The position numbers and the translations under genes are program-made. Positions 17,592 through 25,755 of a stretch of 47,556 nucleotides of DNA are shown piece after piece (the stretch's first letter is position 1; every line of letters starts with the position of its first letter). The notes beneath the pieces are model-generated. The model did not search any database. It was not told the DNA's origin and saw nothing but the letters and a program-made list of their open reading frames with translations. Source of the stretch: Streptomyces sp. Isolate_45 (GTDB taxonomy: Bacteria; Actinomycetota; Actinomycetes; Streptomycetales; Streptomycetaceae). Location: positions 1 to 47,556 of the forward strand of contig NZ_JANFAK020000055.1 in the NCBI RefSeq assembly GCF_024721315.2, given 5' to 3'.

Positions 17592-17837
17592 TGGTGGAGC
17601 CCCGGGTTCCTGAGCGCCGAACAGCTCCTGGAACAGCTCTGGGACGAGAACACCGACCCCCTCACCCCTGCGGTCACGGTCACGATCGGCCGCCTGCGCC
17701 GCAAACGGGGCGATCCCCCGGTCATCACGACCACGGCGGGAGTCGGCTACCGCATCGCCGACACAGGGGGCCGCGGTGAGCTCCCGGCGCCGAAGGCCGG
17801 GGCGCGTTCGCACTCCTGCGTGCTCGTCCATGCGTGA
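17592..17837 (+). pseudogene. Fragment of OmpR/PhoB-type response regulator (C-terminal DNA-binding domain)
   Basis: The plus strand reads GFLSAEQLLEQLWDENTDPL, then AVTVTIGRLRRKRGDPPVIT and TTAGVGYRIADTGG, ending at a TGA at 17835-17837. This is the winged-helix effector domain of OmpR/PhoB regulators. The receiver domain and the beginning of the effector domain are missing upstream, with no start codon, so I call it a remnant. The reading frame continues past the expected end with an unrelated tail. Confidence 0.75.
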
Positions 17838-18354
17838 CAGGTACAGGCGCGTGAGGCGCATATCGCCGCGGGTCCCCCGGCTCCTGATCGCTGACGGCCT
17901 ACGCCGGGTGCATGATCGAACGTTCCGCTGAAGTGTCGGGCGAGCCGTATCCGGAGCCGGCTCTGCCGGGCGGCCCGGGAGAGGCGGCCGCGAGCGACGT
18001 CAGCTCGCTCCCCCTTGGTACGCGCGGCCGGCCCCGCGCGCGCCCTTCCCGTGGCCGTCGCACGGCCGGTTCAGCCTGCTCGGTCGTACCGCGGACCCGT
18101 TCCGTACGGAGGTTGCCCACGTGCCCCCGGTGGGGAACGGGGTGCGGCGCGTGCACGCGCAGTCGTCACCGCAGGCACCGTCGCGGGTCCTCGGCACCGA
18201 TCTCAGCGCTCGCGATGCCGCCGCGCCGGTGGCCGCGCATGTCCCCGCAGGCAGCGGCCCGGCAACCGAGGAAGGCCGACCGGCCGGCGGAAGTACGGTC
18301 CGACCCGCGCACGGGCGCGGCCCCTCCGTCAGGACGGCGTGTCGGACGGCGGGC
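17838..18354. other. Gene-poor interval
   Basis: About 500 bases with no supportable gene. The frames seen are Arg/Pro-rich shadows. It lies between remnants, so further decayed sequence is possible. Confidence 0.4.
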
Positions 18355-19023
18355 TCAAGGCCTGACGTACCAGCCGTGCGCGCCGCTGCCTTCCGACGGA
18401 TCGTACGACTGGTGCAGTCCGAGCAGTGCGGCCACCAGCCGAGGGTCCCAACTCCCGTCGAGAACACGGTACTCGTCCTCGATCCCCCGGAAGACGAGGT
18501 GTGCGCGGCGTGAGGAGTCGCGCCAGATCACCCTGCGCGGCTTGCCGAAGGCGCCGTCGCCCTCACCGAGCAGGGACAGGATCAGACAAACCAGGCTCAC
18601 GGGCAGGCCGACGGGCCACCACAGCGCCCACCAGAACAGGCGCCCGCGGAAGCCGCTCACGCGGCGTCCGGTCACCGTCTCGACGGTCCAGCGGGCCCGG
18701 GCGCCGCGCAGGGCGCGTCCGCTCCGGTACGTGATCCGGCCCAGCGGGGCGCCGTACTGGTCGTCGACGCGGTACACGGCGGGCCGTCCGCTCAGGCGCG
18801 AGCCCGTCTGCTCCGTGGACACCCGGGCGATCGAGGCCCGTCCTTCACCGACGACGTCGAAGGTACGCGTGGTGGGGTGCGGGGCGCTTCCGTAGCCGTC
18901 GGGCACACGGCAGAGCAGCCCGATGGCGACATGCCCATCGTGCCCCGCGTCGTCATCGTGGTGGATGACGACCGGCGAGGACGTCCCGTACCGCACGTTG
19001 TACGTCATCCGCCCCTGGGCCAC
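18355..19023 (-). CDS. Hypothetical protein with a central hydrophobic hairpin
   Basis: A 222-residue protein that I do not recognise. The N-terminal half is beta-rich (MTYNVRYGTSSPVVIHHDDD, then VYRVDDQYGAPLGRITYRSG), as in LURP/phospholipid scramblase-like folds. A hydrophobic Trp-rich pair follows (LFWWALWWPVGLPVSLVCLI), and the C-terminus is soluble. GTG at 19021-19023 has GGAGG seven bases upstream and is preferred to the ATG five codons in, whose binding site is too close. Probably membrane associated. Confidence 0.7.
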   Translation of the reverse strand: MAQGRMTYNVRYGTSSPVVIHHDDDAGHDGHVAIGLLCRVPDGYGSAPHPTTRTFDVVGEGRASIARVSTEQTGSRLSGRPAVYRVDDQYGAPLGRITYRSGRALRGARARWTVETVTGRRVSGFRGRLFWWALWWPVGLPVSLVCLILSLLGEGDGAFGKPRRVIWRDSSRRAHLVFRGIEDEYRVLDGSWDPRLVAALLGLHQSYDPSEGSGAHGWYVRP

Positions 19024-19141
19024 GCCCTGTCCTCCCGCGCACCGCCGCACGGCGCCGCACGGCCCCGCATCCGGCTCTCATGATCTCATCACCGTTCGGC
19101 GACATCCGCCCGATACCCCCGGGGGTTGCTCGTCGTGCTGG

Positions 19142-19668
19142 TCAGAGGTGGGAGTTGCTCTCCACGGGACCGTAGAGGGCGGCGACTTCTCCCGTGACCA
19201 TGGCCCGGTACCGGTCACCGAAGGACCAGTGCCACCATTCCGTCGGGTGGTTCACCAGACCCGCGGCGGTCAGCACGGAGCCCAGCAGCTTCCGGTTGGC
19301 GCGGGCCTGCTCACCGATGTTGAGGGCGGCGGTGCAGCAAGCACCCGCGCTCTCCTCCGGGTTCGCGTTCATCGGTGTACCAGGTCCAGTTCGCGCCCGC
19401 CGGCATCGACCAGGGTGAGGTCGACGGCCGCGCCCGCGCCCGCGCCGTGCGGAGCGATTTCGGGCGGGGACACGTATCGGCCGGCCATCGAACGGAGCTG
19501 TTCGGCCGACCAGTTGGGGTTGCTCGTGCGCAGTTCGTCGGCATACGCCTCGAAGTACTTCCGTTGGAGTGCGGGCGGCCGGTACCCCTCGACGAACAGC
19601 AGGCGCAGGCCCCGGCGAACCTTCCCGGTCGCGCCACCAGGCGGGAATCCGGCCGACGCGGGCATACC
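19142..19668 (-). pseudogene. Broken VanX-type D-alanyl-D-alanine dipeptidase
   Basis: Two consecutive frames on the minus strand encode parts of a VanX/VanY-like D-Ala-D-Ala dipeptidase. The upstream part reads RRGLRLLFVEGYRPPALQRK, then SPPEIAPHGAGAGAAVDLTL. It runs into GGRELDLVHR and a stop. Shifting by one base restores GTPMNANPEESAGACCTAAL and EWWHWSFGDRYRAMVTG. One G appears to be missing near 19380. The N-terminal ~60 residues are also absent. In addition the HxxGxAxD metal motif contains two extra residues (GA), from a GGCGCG duplication. EWWHWS is intact. Confidence 0.8.
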
Positions 19669-19735
19669 TGTCTCCGGGTGCCCGGTTGCTGGTGATGGTC
19701 GGGGGCCGGCCGGCCACGCCCGTTCCCTGAGCGGC

Positions 19736-21007
19736 CTATTGAGGTCGCCGGGTCATGGCCTTCCGAGGATGTGTGGCGGTGGCCTTCCGGGTGCCGCTGA
19801 CCACATGGGGCGGCAGCACGCGCTCGGCGCGGAGCAGGATCGCCGCGCCGACCAGGACCAGTAGCGCGAGGACCGTCCACAGGTGCCATTGCCCGGCGTC
19901 GAGCAGGAAGCCCAGCAGCACGGGAGCGATGGTGCGGCAGAGCGACCAGGACAGTTGGTAGGTCGACAGGTACCGTCCCCGCAGGTGATCGGGTGCGGCC
20001 CGGATCGACAGGCTCTGCGACGGTGCGGAGTGGACGAGTTCACCGACGGTGTAGAGGACTGCGATCGCCAGGACGGCGACGATGGCGCCCGTACCGCCGG
20101 CCAGCCGTGGAAGGGCCGCGAAGGCGGCGAACGAGAGCGCGAAGATGACCGCGCCGAATGCGGCCGCGCGGGTGCGTCTGCCGCGCAGGCTCAGGCGGGC
20201 GACCGGGACACCGAGCGCGGCGACCAGCGTGGTGTTGAGTGCGAATACGGCTCCGGCCAGGGCGTCTGGTAGGCCGACGTCGCGGGTGAGGAAGATGGGC
20301 AGGGCGATGGCTTGGGCGGTGTACCCGAACGCGATCAGGAAGTTGGCCGCCGTGATGAGCAGGTAGGGCCGGTCGGCGAGCACCTGCCGGTATCCGTCCC
20401 GAGTCCCTTCCTGTCCCCCGGCCCCGCCGTGGACGGGCGGGATCCGCGCCACCAGTACAGCGGCGACGGCGAAGACCGCGGCGAGGACCATGGCCGCGCC
20501 GACGTAGCCGGCGCTGCCGTTCCACGCCAGCATGCCCGCCGCCGCCAGACTGCCGAATCCCATGCCGGCGTTCCGCAGGCTGCGGTCCCACGCCAACAGG
20601 CGTTCCCGTTCGGCTCCTTCGGCGATCTCACCGATGAGGGCGTGCAGGCTGGGCGAGGAGGCCCACATTCCCACGGCGACCACCAGGGCGACCATGAGGA
20701 ACGCCGGGTAGGAGTCGGCGAACGGGTAGGCGGTGAAGCCGGCCGCCCGCAGCGCGAGCACGCCGATGAGTACCCGTCGACCGCTGAACCGGTCGATGAG
20801 GATGCCCGCGACCGGCATGAAGGCCAGGGCGCAGAGCCCGGCGATGGTCAGGCCCGCGCCGATGGACGTCAGCGACAGGCCGGTGAGCGAGTAGATGAAC
20901 AGCATCGTCAGGGGCACGTATATGCCGTCGCCGATCGAGCTGACCAGGCTTGCGGCGATCAGCCGGCGGCGGGTGCGAACGTCGGGTTCAGCGGACGTCG
21001 AGTGCAC
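19736..21007 (-). CDS. MFS transporter
   Basis: A 423-residue major facilitator with about 12 transmembrane segments. It shows the loop-2 type signature IDRFSGRRVLIGVLALRAAG between helices 2 and 3, FIYSLTGLSLTSIGAGLTIA in helix 1-2, and the paired RGRYLSTYQLSWSLCRTIAP in the C-terminal half. It belongs to the streptomycete MDR/MFS set; the substrate cannot be told. Starts at ATG 21007. The stop codon of the DsbA-like gene lies at 20988, so the two genes overlap by about 20 bases and are very likely co-transcribed under the MarR operators. Confidence 0.9.
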   Translation of the reverse strand: MHSTSAEPDVRTRRRLIAASLVSSIGDGIYVPLTMLFIYSLTGLSLTSIGAGLTIAGLCALAFMPVAGILIDRFSGRRVLIGVLALRAAGFTAYPFADSYPAFLMVALVVAVGMWASSPSLHALIGEIAEGAERERLLAWDRSLRNAGMGFGSLAAAGMLAWNGSAGYVGAAMVLAAVFAVAAVLVARIPPVHGGAGGQEGTRDGYRQVLADRPYLLITAANFLIAFGYTAQAIALPIFLTRDVGLPDALAGAVFALNTTLVAALGVPVARLSLRGRRTRAAAFGAVIFALSFAAFAALPRLAGGTGAIVAVLAIAVLYTVGELVHSAPSQSLSIRAAPDHLRGRYLSTYQLSWSLCRTIAPVLLGFLLDAGQWHLWTVLALLVLVGAAILLRAERVLPPHVVSGTRKATATHPRKAMTRRPQ

Positions 21008-21518
21008 CGCGCCCCCGCTTCAGTTCGGCGAATGCACCCGTCCCGGCCAGTGTCCGAGTGGCCTGGAACAGCCGGATCGCCTCGTCCCCCTTGGGTATGG
21101 AGGCGAGCACGGGACCGAAGAAGCCGACGCCGTGCGCGGCCTTGGCCAGGGACGCGGGCAGCCCCAGCTCGTCGAGGGACTCGGTGATGACCACGTCGTG
21201 GTCGTTGTTGCGCTCCAGGTGCAAGCGGCGGCCGAGGGCGGTGTACAGATCACGCAGGACGGTGTTGCCGTGAAGGGCTTCGGCGGCCGCGCACACCCGG
21301 GCCGGGCCCCGGGCCCGGTCGTTGAACTCCCGGTACCAGGGCTCAAGTTCGCGATGCTCGTTGAGCACGGACAGACTCATGACCCGGAAGCGCAGGTCGA
21401 TCGGCTGGAGTCGTTCGACTTCGAGCAGCCACCGGGAGGTGACCCAGGCGAAGGGGCAGGTGGCGTCGAAGTGGAGGACGACCGGCGTGACGGCACGAGG
21501 AACAGAATCATCTTCCAT
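20988..21518 (-). CDS. DsbA-like protein of mycothiol-dependent nitroreductase type, internally deleted
   Basis: A 176-residue thioredoxin-fold protein resembling Rv2466c-type mycothiol-dependent nitroreductases. FDATCPFAWVTSRWLLEVER carries the active-site Cys and the helix after it, and RVMSLSVLNEHRELEPWYRE and ARGPARVCAAAEALHG are typical. The usual C-terminal part (…GVGFFGPVLASIPKGDEAIRLFQAT…AFAELKR) is present, but a middle stretch including the cis-Pro TPVI loop is missing: GLPASLAKAA joins directly to HGVGFFGPV. The family is about 205 residues, so about 30 are lost. Start ATG 21516-21518 lies inside a perfect MarR-type palindrome. Confidence 0.8.
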   Translation of the reverse strand: MEDDSVPRAVTPVVLHFDATCPFAWVTSRWLLEVERLQPIDLRFRVMSLSVLNEHRELEPWYREFNDRARGPARVCAAAEALHGNTVLRDLYTALGRRLHLERNNDHDVVITESLDELGLPASLAKAAHGVGFFGPVLASIPKGDEAIRLFQATRTLAGTGAFAELKRGRGALDVR

Positions 21519-21546
21519 GGAAGATAAAATATCATCCGTGGAAGAT
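21510..21546. promoter_or_regulatory. Two phased MarR-type operators in the divergent promoter
   Basis: ATCTTCCATGGAAGAT (21510-21525) is a perfect 16-base palindrome. ATCATCCGTGGAAGAT (21531-21546) is a degenerate second copy. Their centres are 21 bases apart, i.e. two helical turns. The region between them is A/T-rich (AAAATATC), the likely -10 area. The first covers the start codon of the leftward gene and the second lies 11 bases before the marR start. Confidence 0.8.
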
Positions 21547-21557
21547 ATGGTGAAGGC

Positions 21558-22058
21558 ATGCAGACCGACGCCGTCACCGCCATCGCCGAACAGTGGAAAC
21601 ACGAGCGCCCCGATCTGGACGCGTCACCGATGCTCGTCATCGGCAGGCTCTTCCGTCTCACGGACGTACTGGACCAACGCCTGCGCCCGCCCTTCCGGGC
21701 CGCGGGCCTGGGCAGCGGCGACTTCGACGTGCTGGCGGCGCTCCGACGCTCAGGGGAGCCCTACTCGCTCTCCGCGGGTGAACTCAGCCGCACCGTCCTG
21801 GTCACGACCGGCGCGATCAGCAAGCGGGTCGACCGACTGGAGGCCCGCGGCCTGGTCGGCAGATCCGTCGCCGAGAGCGATTCGCGCGGGCGCCTCATCA
21901 CCCTCACCGACGAGGGCGTGGAGCTGACCGACGAGCTCATCGCCGTCCACCTGGACAACCAGCGCCTGCTCCTCTCCGGTCTCAGCGCGAACGAGCAGAC
22001 CCGACTCGCCGGCCTACTCGAACGACTCACCCACACACTGACCGCAAGTGACGGCTGA
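21558..22058 (+). CDS. MarR-family transcriptional regulator
   Basis: A 166-residue winged-helix regulator. GSGDFDVLAALRRSGEPYSL, then SAGELSRTVLVTTGAISKRV (recognition helix), DRLEARGLVGRSVAESDSRG (wing) and RLITLTDEGVELTDELI are the MarR signature order. ATG at 21558. It is divergent from the DsbA-like/MFS pair, and two copies of a palindrome between them fit autoregulation and control of both directions. The inducer is probably a small, possibly aromatic or reactive compound, given that a nitroreductase-like protein and an exporter are controlled; this is inference. An IS5-like remnant begins at the base after its stop codon. Confidence 0.92.
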   Translation: MQTDAVTAIAEQWKHERPDLDASPMLVIGRLFRLTDVLDQRLRPPFRAAGLGSGDFDVLAALRRSGEPYSLSAGELSRTVLVTTGAISKRVDRLEARGLVGRSVAESDSRGRLITLTDEGVELTDELIAVHLDNQRLLLSGLSANEQTRLAGLLERLTHTLTASDG

Positions 22059-22515
22059 GGCTTGTCCCGCAAATGATCTTTGAGTCGCCCGGGCAGGGTC
22101 GATCGCGGCGGAGGTCCGCTCGCCCATCCGGTATCCGGCGAGGCCGAGGTTGTACATGCGGGCGATGCCGAGCATGGCCCGGTGGACTCCGTCGCCCTTG
22201 AGGCGGCAGTCGCGGAGGATCTTCCATGTCTTCACGAGGGCGAAGACGTGCTCCACGCGGGCGCGGACCTGCTTGTGGGACTTGTCGTGCGCCTGCTTCC
22301 ACTCAGGCAGGTCTTCGCCTGTCCGGCGGCGGTGGGGCATGACGAGTCCGGTGCCCGGGTAGCCGCCGGCGGCGATCGTCGCGGTCTTGCCGACGGCGGC
22401 TTCGGCGCCGGACTCCTCCCATGCCTTGCGGTCGTTGCGGTTCCCCGCGAGCGGTCGGCCGACCACGACGATCAGGTGGGGGTCGGTGTCGATGACGACC
22501 TGGTGGCTGGTGGCT
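22059..22515 (-). mobile_element. Truncated IS5-like insertion sequence with transposase C-terminus
   Basis: From the base after the marR stop codon the plus strand reads GGCTTGTCCCGCAAATGATC, typical of the terminal repeat of streptomycete IS5-like elements. On the minus strand the transposase C-terminus is recognisable: VVVGRPLAGNRNDRKAWEES, KTATIAAGGYPGTGLVMPHR, and RVEHVFALVKTWKILRDCRL, ending GDGVHRAMLGIARMYNLGLA. The N-terminal half and the other terminal repeat are missing, with a short CTGGTGG direct repeat at the break near 22500. It is inactive. Confidence 0.8.
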
Positions 22516-22639
22516 GGTGGCTGGTGGAGTACCGGTAGTTCTTGGACCGCCGGGCTCAGCCCGCTGAACGGCTCCCTGCCCGAACGCGAGGGTACTCGTC
22601 TTGGCCGTGGATGCGGACGGCAGGCTCCAGGCCGCGAGT

Positions 22640-23206
22640 TCACGGTCCGCAGCGCAGATCGAGCAGCATCACGTCACGGAGGTCCGCGCCCTCGCCCCAT
22701 GGCCGCGCTTCGCCGATCTTGCGGTATCCCCACGCCCGGTAAGCGGCCGAGGCCGCCTTGCTCGCCTGGTTGACGTTCAACAGCACCCGCTCGGCTCCGA
22801 TGCCGTCGAGCAGCGTCTTGTGCAGACGCCGCGCGACACCCTGTCCGCGCCACGGTCCGCGCACGGCGAGTTCCATGAGTCCGAAGGTGCGGCGCCCGTC
22901 CTCGCGCCGCATGTCGTCGGGCACGGGCTCGGTCAGTTCGTCCCACCACACCGTGTCGGGCCGGAGCGGGTGGCCGTACGCCATGCCGATCGGCTCGCCC
23001 TGCGAATCACGGGCCAAGACAGCGCGAAAGGTGCGGTTGCGAGCCTGTACGGGGAAGCGACGGAAGGCGGCAGCGACGTCTTCCTCGGTCTCGTTGTACG
23101 GAGGCTCCGCGAACGCTTCGGCGTAGATCAGCCTGAACGCGTCCTCGGCCTGCACCGCGGCCGATCCATCCATGCGCCCTATCGCGACGATCCCTTGCTG
23201 CGTCAC
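22640..23206 (-). CDS. GNAT-family N-acetyltransferase
   Basis: A 188-residue acetyltransferase. The acetyl-CoA motif is FGLMELAVRGPWRGQGVARR (motif A, R-G-Q-G-V-A), followed by LLNVNQASKAASAAYRAWGY and a C-terminal RKIGEARPWG. The N-terminal half has RLIYAEAFAEPPYNETEEDV. Acts on an amine of unknown identity. GTG at 23204-23206 follows GGGGGGA at good spacing, fixing the start. Close to the IS5 remnant on one side and a gene-poor interval on the other. Confidence 0.88.
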   Translation of the reverse strand: MTQQGIVAIGRMDGSAAVQAEDAFRLIYAEAFAEPPYNETEEDVAAAFRRFPVQARNRTFRAVLARDSQGEPIGMAYGHPLRPDTVWWDELTEPVPDDMRREDGRRTFGLMELAVRGPWRGQGVARRLHKTLLDGIGAERVLLNVNQASKAASAAYRAWGYRKIGEARPWGEGADLRDVMLLDLRCGP

Positions 23207-23545
23207 GTGGTCCCCCCTCGAACGGCACTCACATGTGCTCGCCGCGCACTCGCGGCCGCTGAAAACTCCCGGATCTTACCGACCAAGGGCATTGAGCTGG
23301 TGCTGGATCAGTATGGGCAGACGGTTGAGGAAGGTACAGACGTCGTTCACTCGGCTGATCGTGGGCAAGAAGCAGCCGGCGCGGGGACGGCCTCGCTCAG
23401 CTCGACACACCAGGCGTCGTACGGCAAGGCGTAACGGCACTGGATGGCGAAGTGGATGCGGTGCGGTGCGGTGGCGGCTGAGTACGCCGCTACTGTTTGC
23501 CTCTCGTCATCCGGGGTGGTCCCGGTCTGCTTGAGGGGTGGGAAA
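23207..23545 (-). other. Intergenic interval with possible decayed C-terminal fragment
   Basis: No complete gene. On the minus strand two adjacent frames look protein-like: IQCRYALPYDAWCVELSEAV (about 23390-23450) and NDVCTFLNRLPILIQHQLNA, ending LGR and stop near 23281. They may be the frameshifted end of a lost gene. I do not recognise the family. Confidence 0.35.
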
Positions 23546-23791
23546 GTGGAGAAGACCTGGTTCGAAGAGGTGTTCCACAGGAGACCGCATCCGGTGCTCC
23601 GCCTACTGGGCAACCTGACTCTCTGTGCGGTCCAGTGCGTCTTCGTCATCGCCGTGATCACACAGTTTCAGAGCGCATGGCGATGGCTTGCCCTCCCGAT
23701 GGGGCTCTGGGCGATGGTGTGCGATGGCCGGGGCGTTGCCCTGGCGGTGCGAGACCTTCGGCGGCGCGGCGGCGCCCCGGTGTCCGAGTAG
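23546..23791 (+). CDS. Small membrane protein
   Basis: An 81-residue protein with two hydrophobic segments (VLRLLGNLTLCAVQCVFVIA and WRWLALPMGLWAMVCDGRG) and a basic C-terminus (RDLRRRGGAP). GTG at 23546 follows GAGGGGTGGG at suitable distance; an in-frame ATG about 100 bases upstream has no binding site. No family is recognised. It may be a small integral membrane protein of unknown role; there is no toxin signature. Confidence 0.55.
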   Translation: MEKTWFEEVFHRRPHPVLRLLGNLTLCAVQCVFVIAVITQFQSAWRWLALPMGLWAMVCDGRGVALAVRDLRRRGGAPVSE

Positions 23792-24182
23792 GACGAGCCG
23801 GCGCCGGGCCGACCGCCGCGGCGGCTCCGGCCCCCGGTGCTGGAAACGCAGTCGCCCCCGCACTACGGACCGCTGTCGACGTCCCGGTGGGCTTTCAACA
23901 GCACCGGATGCTCCACGTCCCGGGGCAGACGCGTGGCGTGCAGGTGGGCCGGGAGGCACTCCTCTTCCCGCGGCTACCCCGCGGGAAGAGGAGTCGTCTT
24001 CCGGAATGCCCGCACACGGTGCCCGGCCTGTCCCAAGGGGCCGGTCGACGGTTCTCACGTCTCCGGTCGCACCTGAGGTACCCGCTGAGGGCAAGCGTCA
24101 CGGTAGCGGTTCGGCCGGGCTTCGCAGCGTCGGGCGGTCCGGTGGGCGGCGTCTCGACCGAGTGTGTGCGGGTGGTCCCCGG
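23792..24182. other. Interval with a strong hairpin and no gene
   Basis: No supportable gene. It separates the rightward small membrane gene from the leftward HNH-type gene and contains the palindrome at 23958-23994. Confidence 0.4.
23958..23994. terminator. Perfect hairpin between convergent genes
   Basis: Sixteen-base perfect inverted repeat with a 5-base loop: ACTCCTCTTCCCGCGG at 23958-23973 and its complement at 23979-23994. It lies between the convergent small membrane gene and HNH-type gene and could terminate both directions. Confidence 0.6.
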
Positions 24183-24623
24183 TCAGCGGCGGCCGGCTGC
24201 CAGGGTGACGAGGAACTGGCCGCCGCCCGGCTCGATGGCGGCGGTCACCGGCATGCCCGGTACCAGTCGGGAGAACCGGTCCACCAGCCAATCCGCCGCC
24301 TCCTGGGCATCCCTCCTGGTCGGGCAACGGCCCACCATCTCACGACCCCCCTTTCGCTCCAGCCTGTCGGCAACGGCGATCAGCGGCGCGGGTTCGACCA
24401 CGTACAGGCGCTCCGGCCAGGCGATGACCGCCTTGACCGCGCCCTTGCGGGTATTGCACCCGCGGTGCGCGAGCCGCTCGGCGACCTTGGCCTTCCGGTC
24501 GGTGGTCCGGCTGTCGACACTGGGCCCCCGCGGGTCGTTCACCGACTCGTCGGGATCGACCGGTTCGTCGCACACCCAGCACCGCCAGCCGTCGCGCTCG
24601 GCCACATCATCAAGGAGACTCAT
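24183..24623 (-). CDS. HNH-endonuclease-like small protein
   Basis: A 146-residue protein. The N-terminal half looks like an HNH/zinc-finger nuclease: RCWVCDEPVD (CxxC pair), then AERLAHRGCNTRKGAVKAVI, matching the H-x3-C-N-x2-K-G end of HNH domains. The first catalytic His is not obvious, which weakens the activity call. The rest is small and mixed. ATG at 24621-24623. No methyltransferase or phage genes are nearby, so its role is unknown. Confidence 0.6.
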   Translation of the reverse strand: MSLLDDVAERDGWRCWVCDEPVDPDESVNDPRGPSVDSRTTDRKAKVAERLAHRGCNTRKGAVKAVIAWPERLYVVEPAPLIAVADRLERKGGREMVGRCPTRRDAQEAADWLVDRFSRLVPGMPVTAAIEPGGGQFLVTLAAGRR

Positions 24624-24876
24624 CCGAGCAACCTAGCCTGCCCCGGCCGCCATCCACGCACCAGGGCACCGGGTCGCCCCAGGATCGGCCGGCCGGACGG
24701 AATCGGCCCGGCACGCCGTGGGACGTGGTCCGTCCGATGGGCAGAGCGGAGATGTCACCGGTTCTACGCACCGGTGACCGTGACCCGCCAAGCCCTCCAC
24801 ACGACCCACCGGGCCGCACTCCCCGACGAAAGAGGCTCGACGGTGCGCTGACGCGACGTGGTGCGGGGCGGTCTTC

Positions 24877-25566
24877 TCACCGTCGGGCGGTCCCGGATCC
24901 ATCGATCAGTTCGAGGACTTCCGAGGTGGCCCGTACGTCACCGAAGGACCGGTAGACCGTGCGGAGCGTGCTGTTGTGGTCCTGGTCGCGGCCCGTGGCG
25001 TTGGCGTCAGCCACCATGATGACCCGGTAGCCGAGTGTCCAGGCGTCGCGGGCCGATGACTCGCAGCACACATTCGTGACGGTGCCGGTGATCAGAACCG
25101 TGTCGATGCCTCGTGCCTGGAGCAGCTCGGGCAGCGGGCAGCGGCCGGGGAAGAAGGCGCTGGGCGCCGATTTCTCCGCCAGGATGTCGTCCGCACCGAC
25201 GGCGAGTTCGTGCCACAGCCGGTCTCGCAGGGGGCCCGTGCCGCCTGCGTTGCGGAACATCTCGGCTGCCTCGGGTCCATGGAACTCGTCGCCGACCGGA
25301 GTACGGTCACCGCGGGCGGGAAGTACCCAAGCCACCGTTCCTCCGGCAGACCGGAGCCGCCCGGCGAGGCCCAGGACGTTCGGGACGATGCCGCGGGCGT
25401 AGGGGTTGGCGTTGACGAAGAACGGCACCATGTCGATGACCACCAGAGCGGTACGGGTGGGATCGATGTTCGCGTATGCGTATCGGCGGCCCCGGCGTTC
25501 CTCCTGGCTCCGGTAGTCCCGCTCATCGATGTGCCAGGCGTGGTGGAGGGGCTCGTTCTCCGGCAT
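24877..25566 (-). CDS. Isochorismatase-like cysteine hydrolase
   Basis: A 229-residue hydrolase. The Asp-Lys-Cys triad is visible: ALVVIDMVPFF (Asp45), LAEKSAPSAFF (Lys132) and GTVTNVCCESSARDAWTLGY (Cys167). This pattern is shared by isochorismatase, nicotinamidase and carbamoylase families, so the substrate is uncertain. The ATG at 25564-25566 has AGGAG upstream; the longer frame starting at 25731 has none and is rejected. Its distinctive N-terminus is HHAWHIDERDYRSQEERRGR, as in streptomycete homologues. It lies 190 bases from the barstar-like gene and could be in the same leftward group. Confidence 0.88.
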   Translation of the reverse strand: MPENEPLHHAWHIDERDYRSQEERRGRRYAYANIDPTRTALVVIDMVPFFVNANPYARGIVPNVLGLAGRLRSAGGTVAWVLPARGDRTPVGDEFHGPEAAEMFRNAGGTGPLRDRLWHELAVGADDILAEKSAPSAFFPGRCPLPELLQARGIDTVLITGTVTNVCCESSARDAWTLGYRVIMVADANATGRDQDHNSTLRTVYRSFGDVRATSEVLELIDGSGTARR

Positions 25567-25755
25567 GGCTCTTGCTCCTGTCAGTCGTGGTCGGGCCGGT
25601 CCGGTCTCCCCGAAGGGTGGTGCGTGTCCTGGGTGGCCCCTGCCCCGCGTTGCGGTCGGGTGGCGTCCGGTGCCGCCGCCCACCCCGGCGTTGAACCACG
25701 TGAGGATCACCCGCGCGGCCGGCGCGCGCATGGCAGCCCGCGTCGCCGCATCCGC

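Noticed and set aside
23958..23994. Perfect palindrome as the end of a transposon
   Set aside because: No transposase or second copy nearby; placement between convergent genes fits a terminator better.
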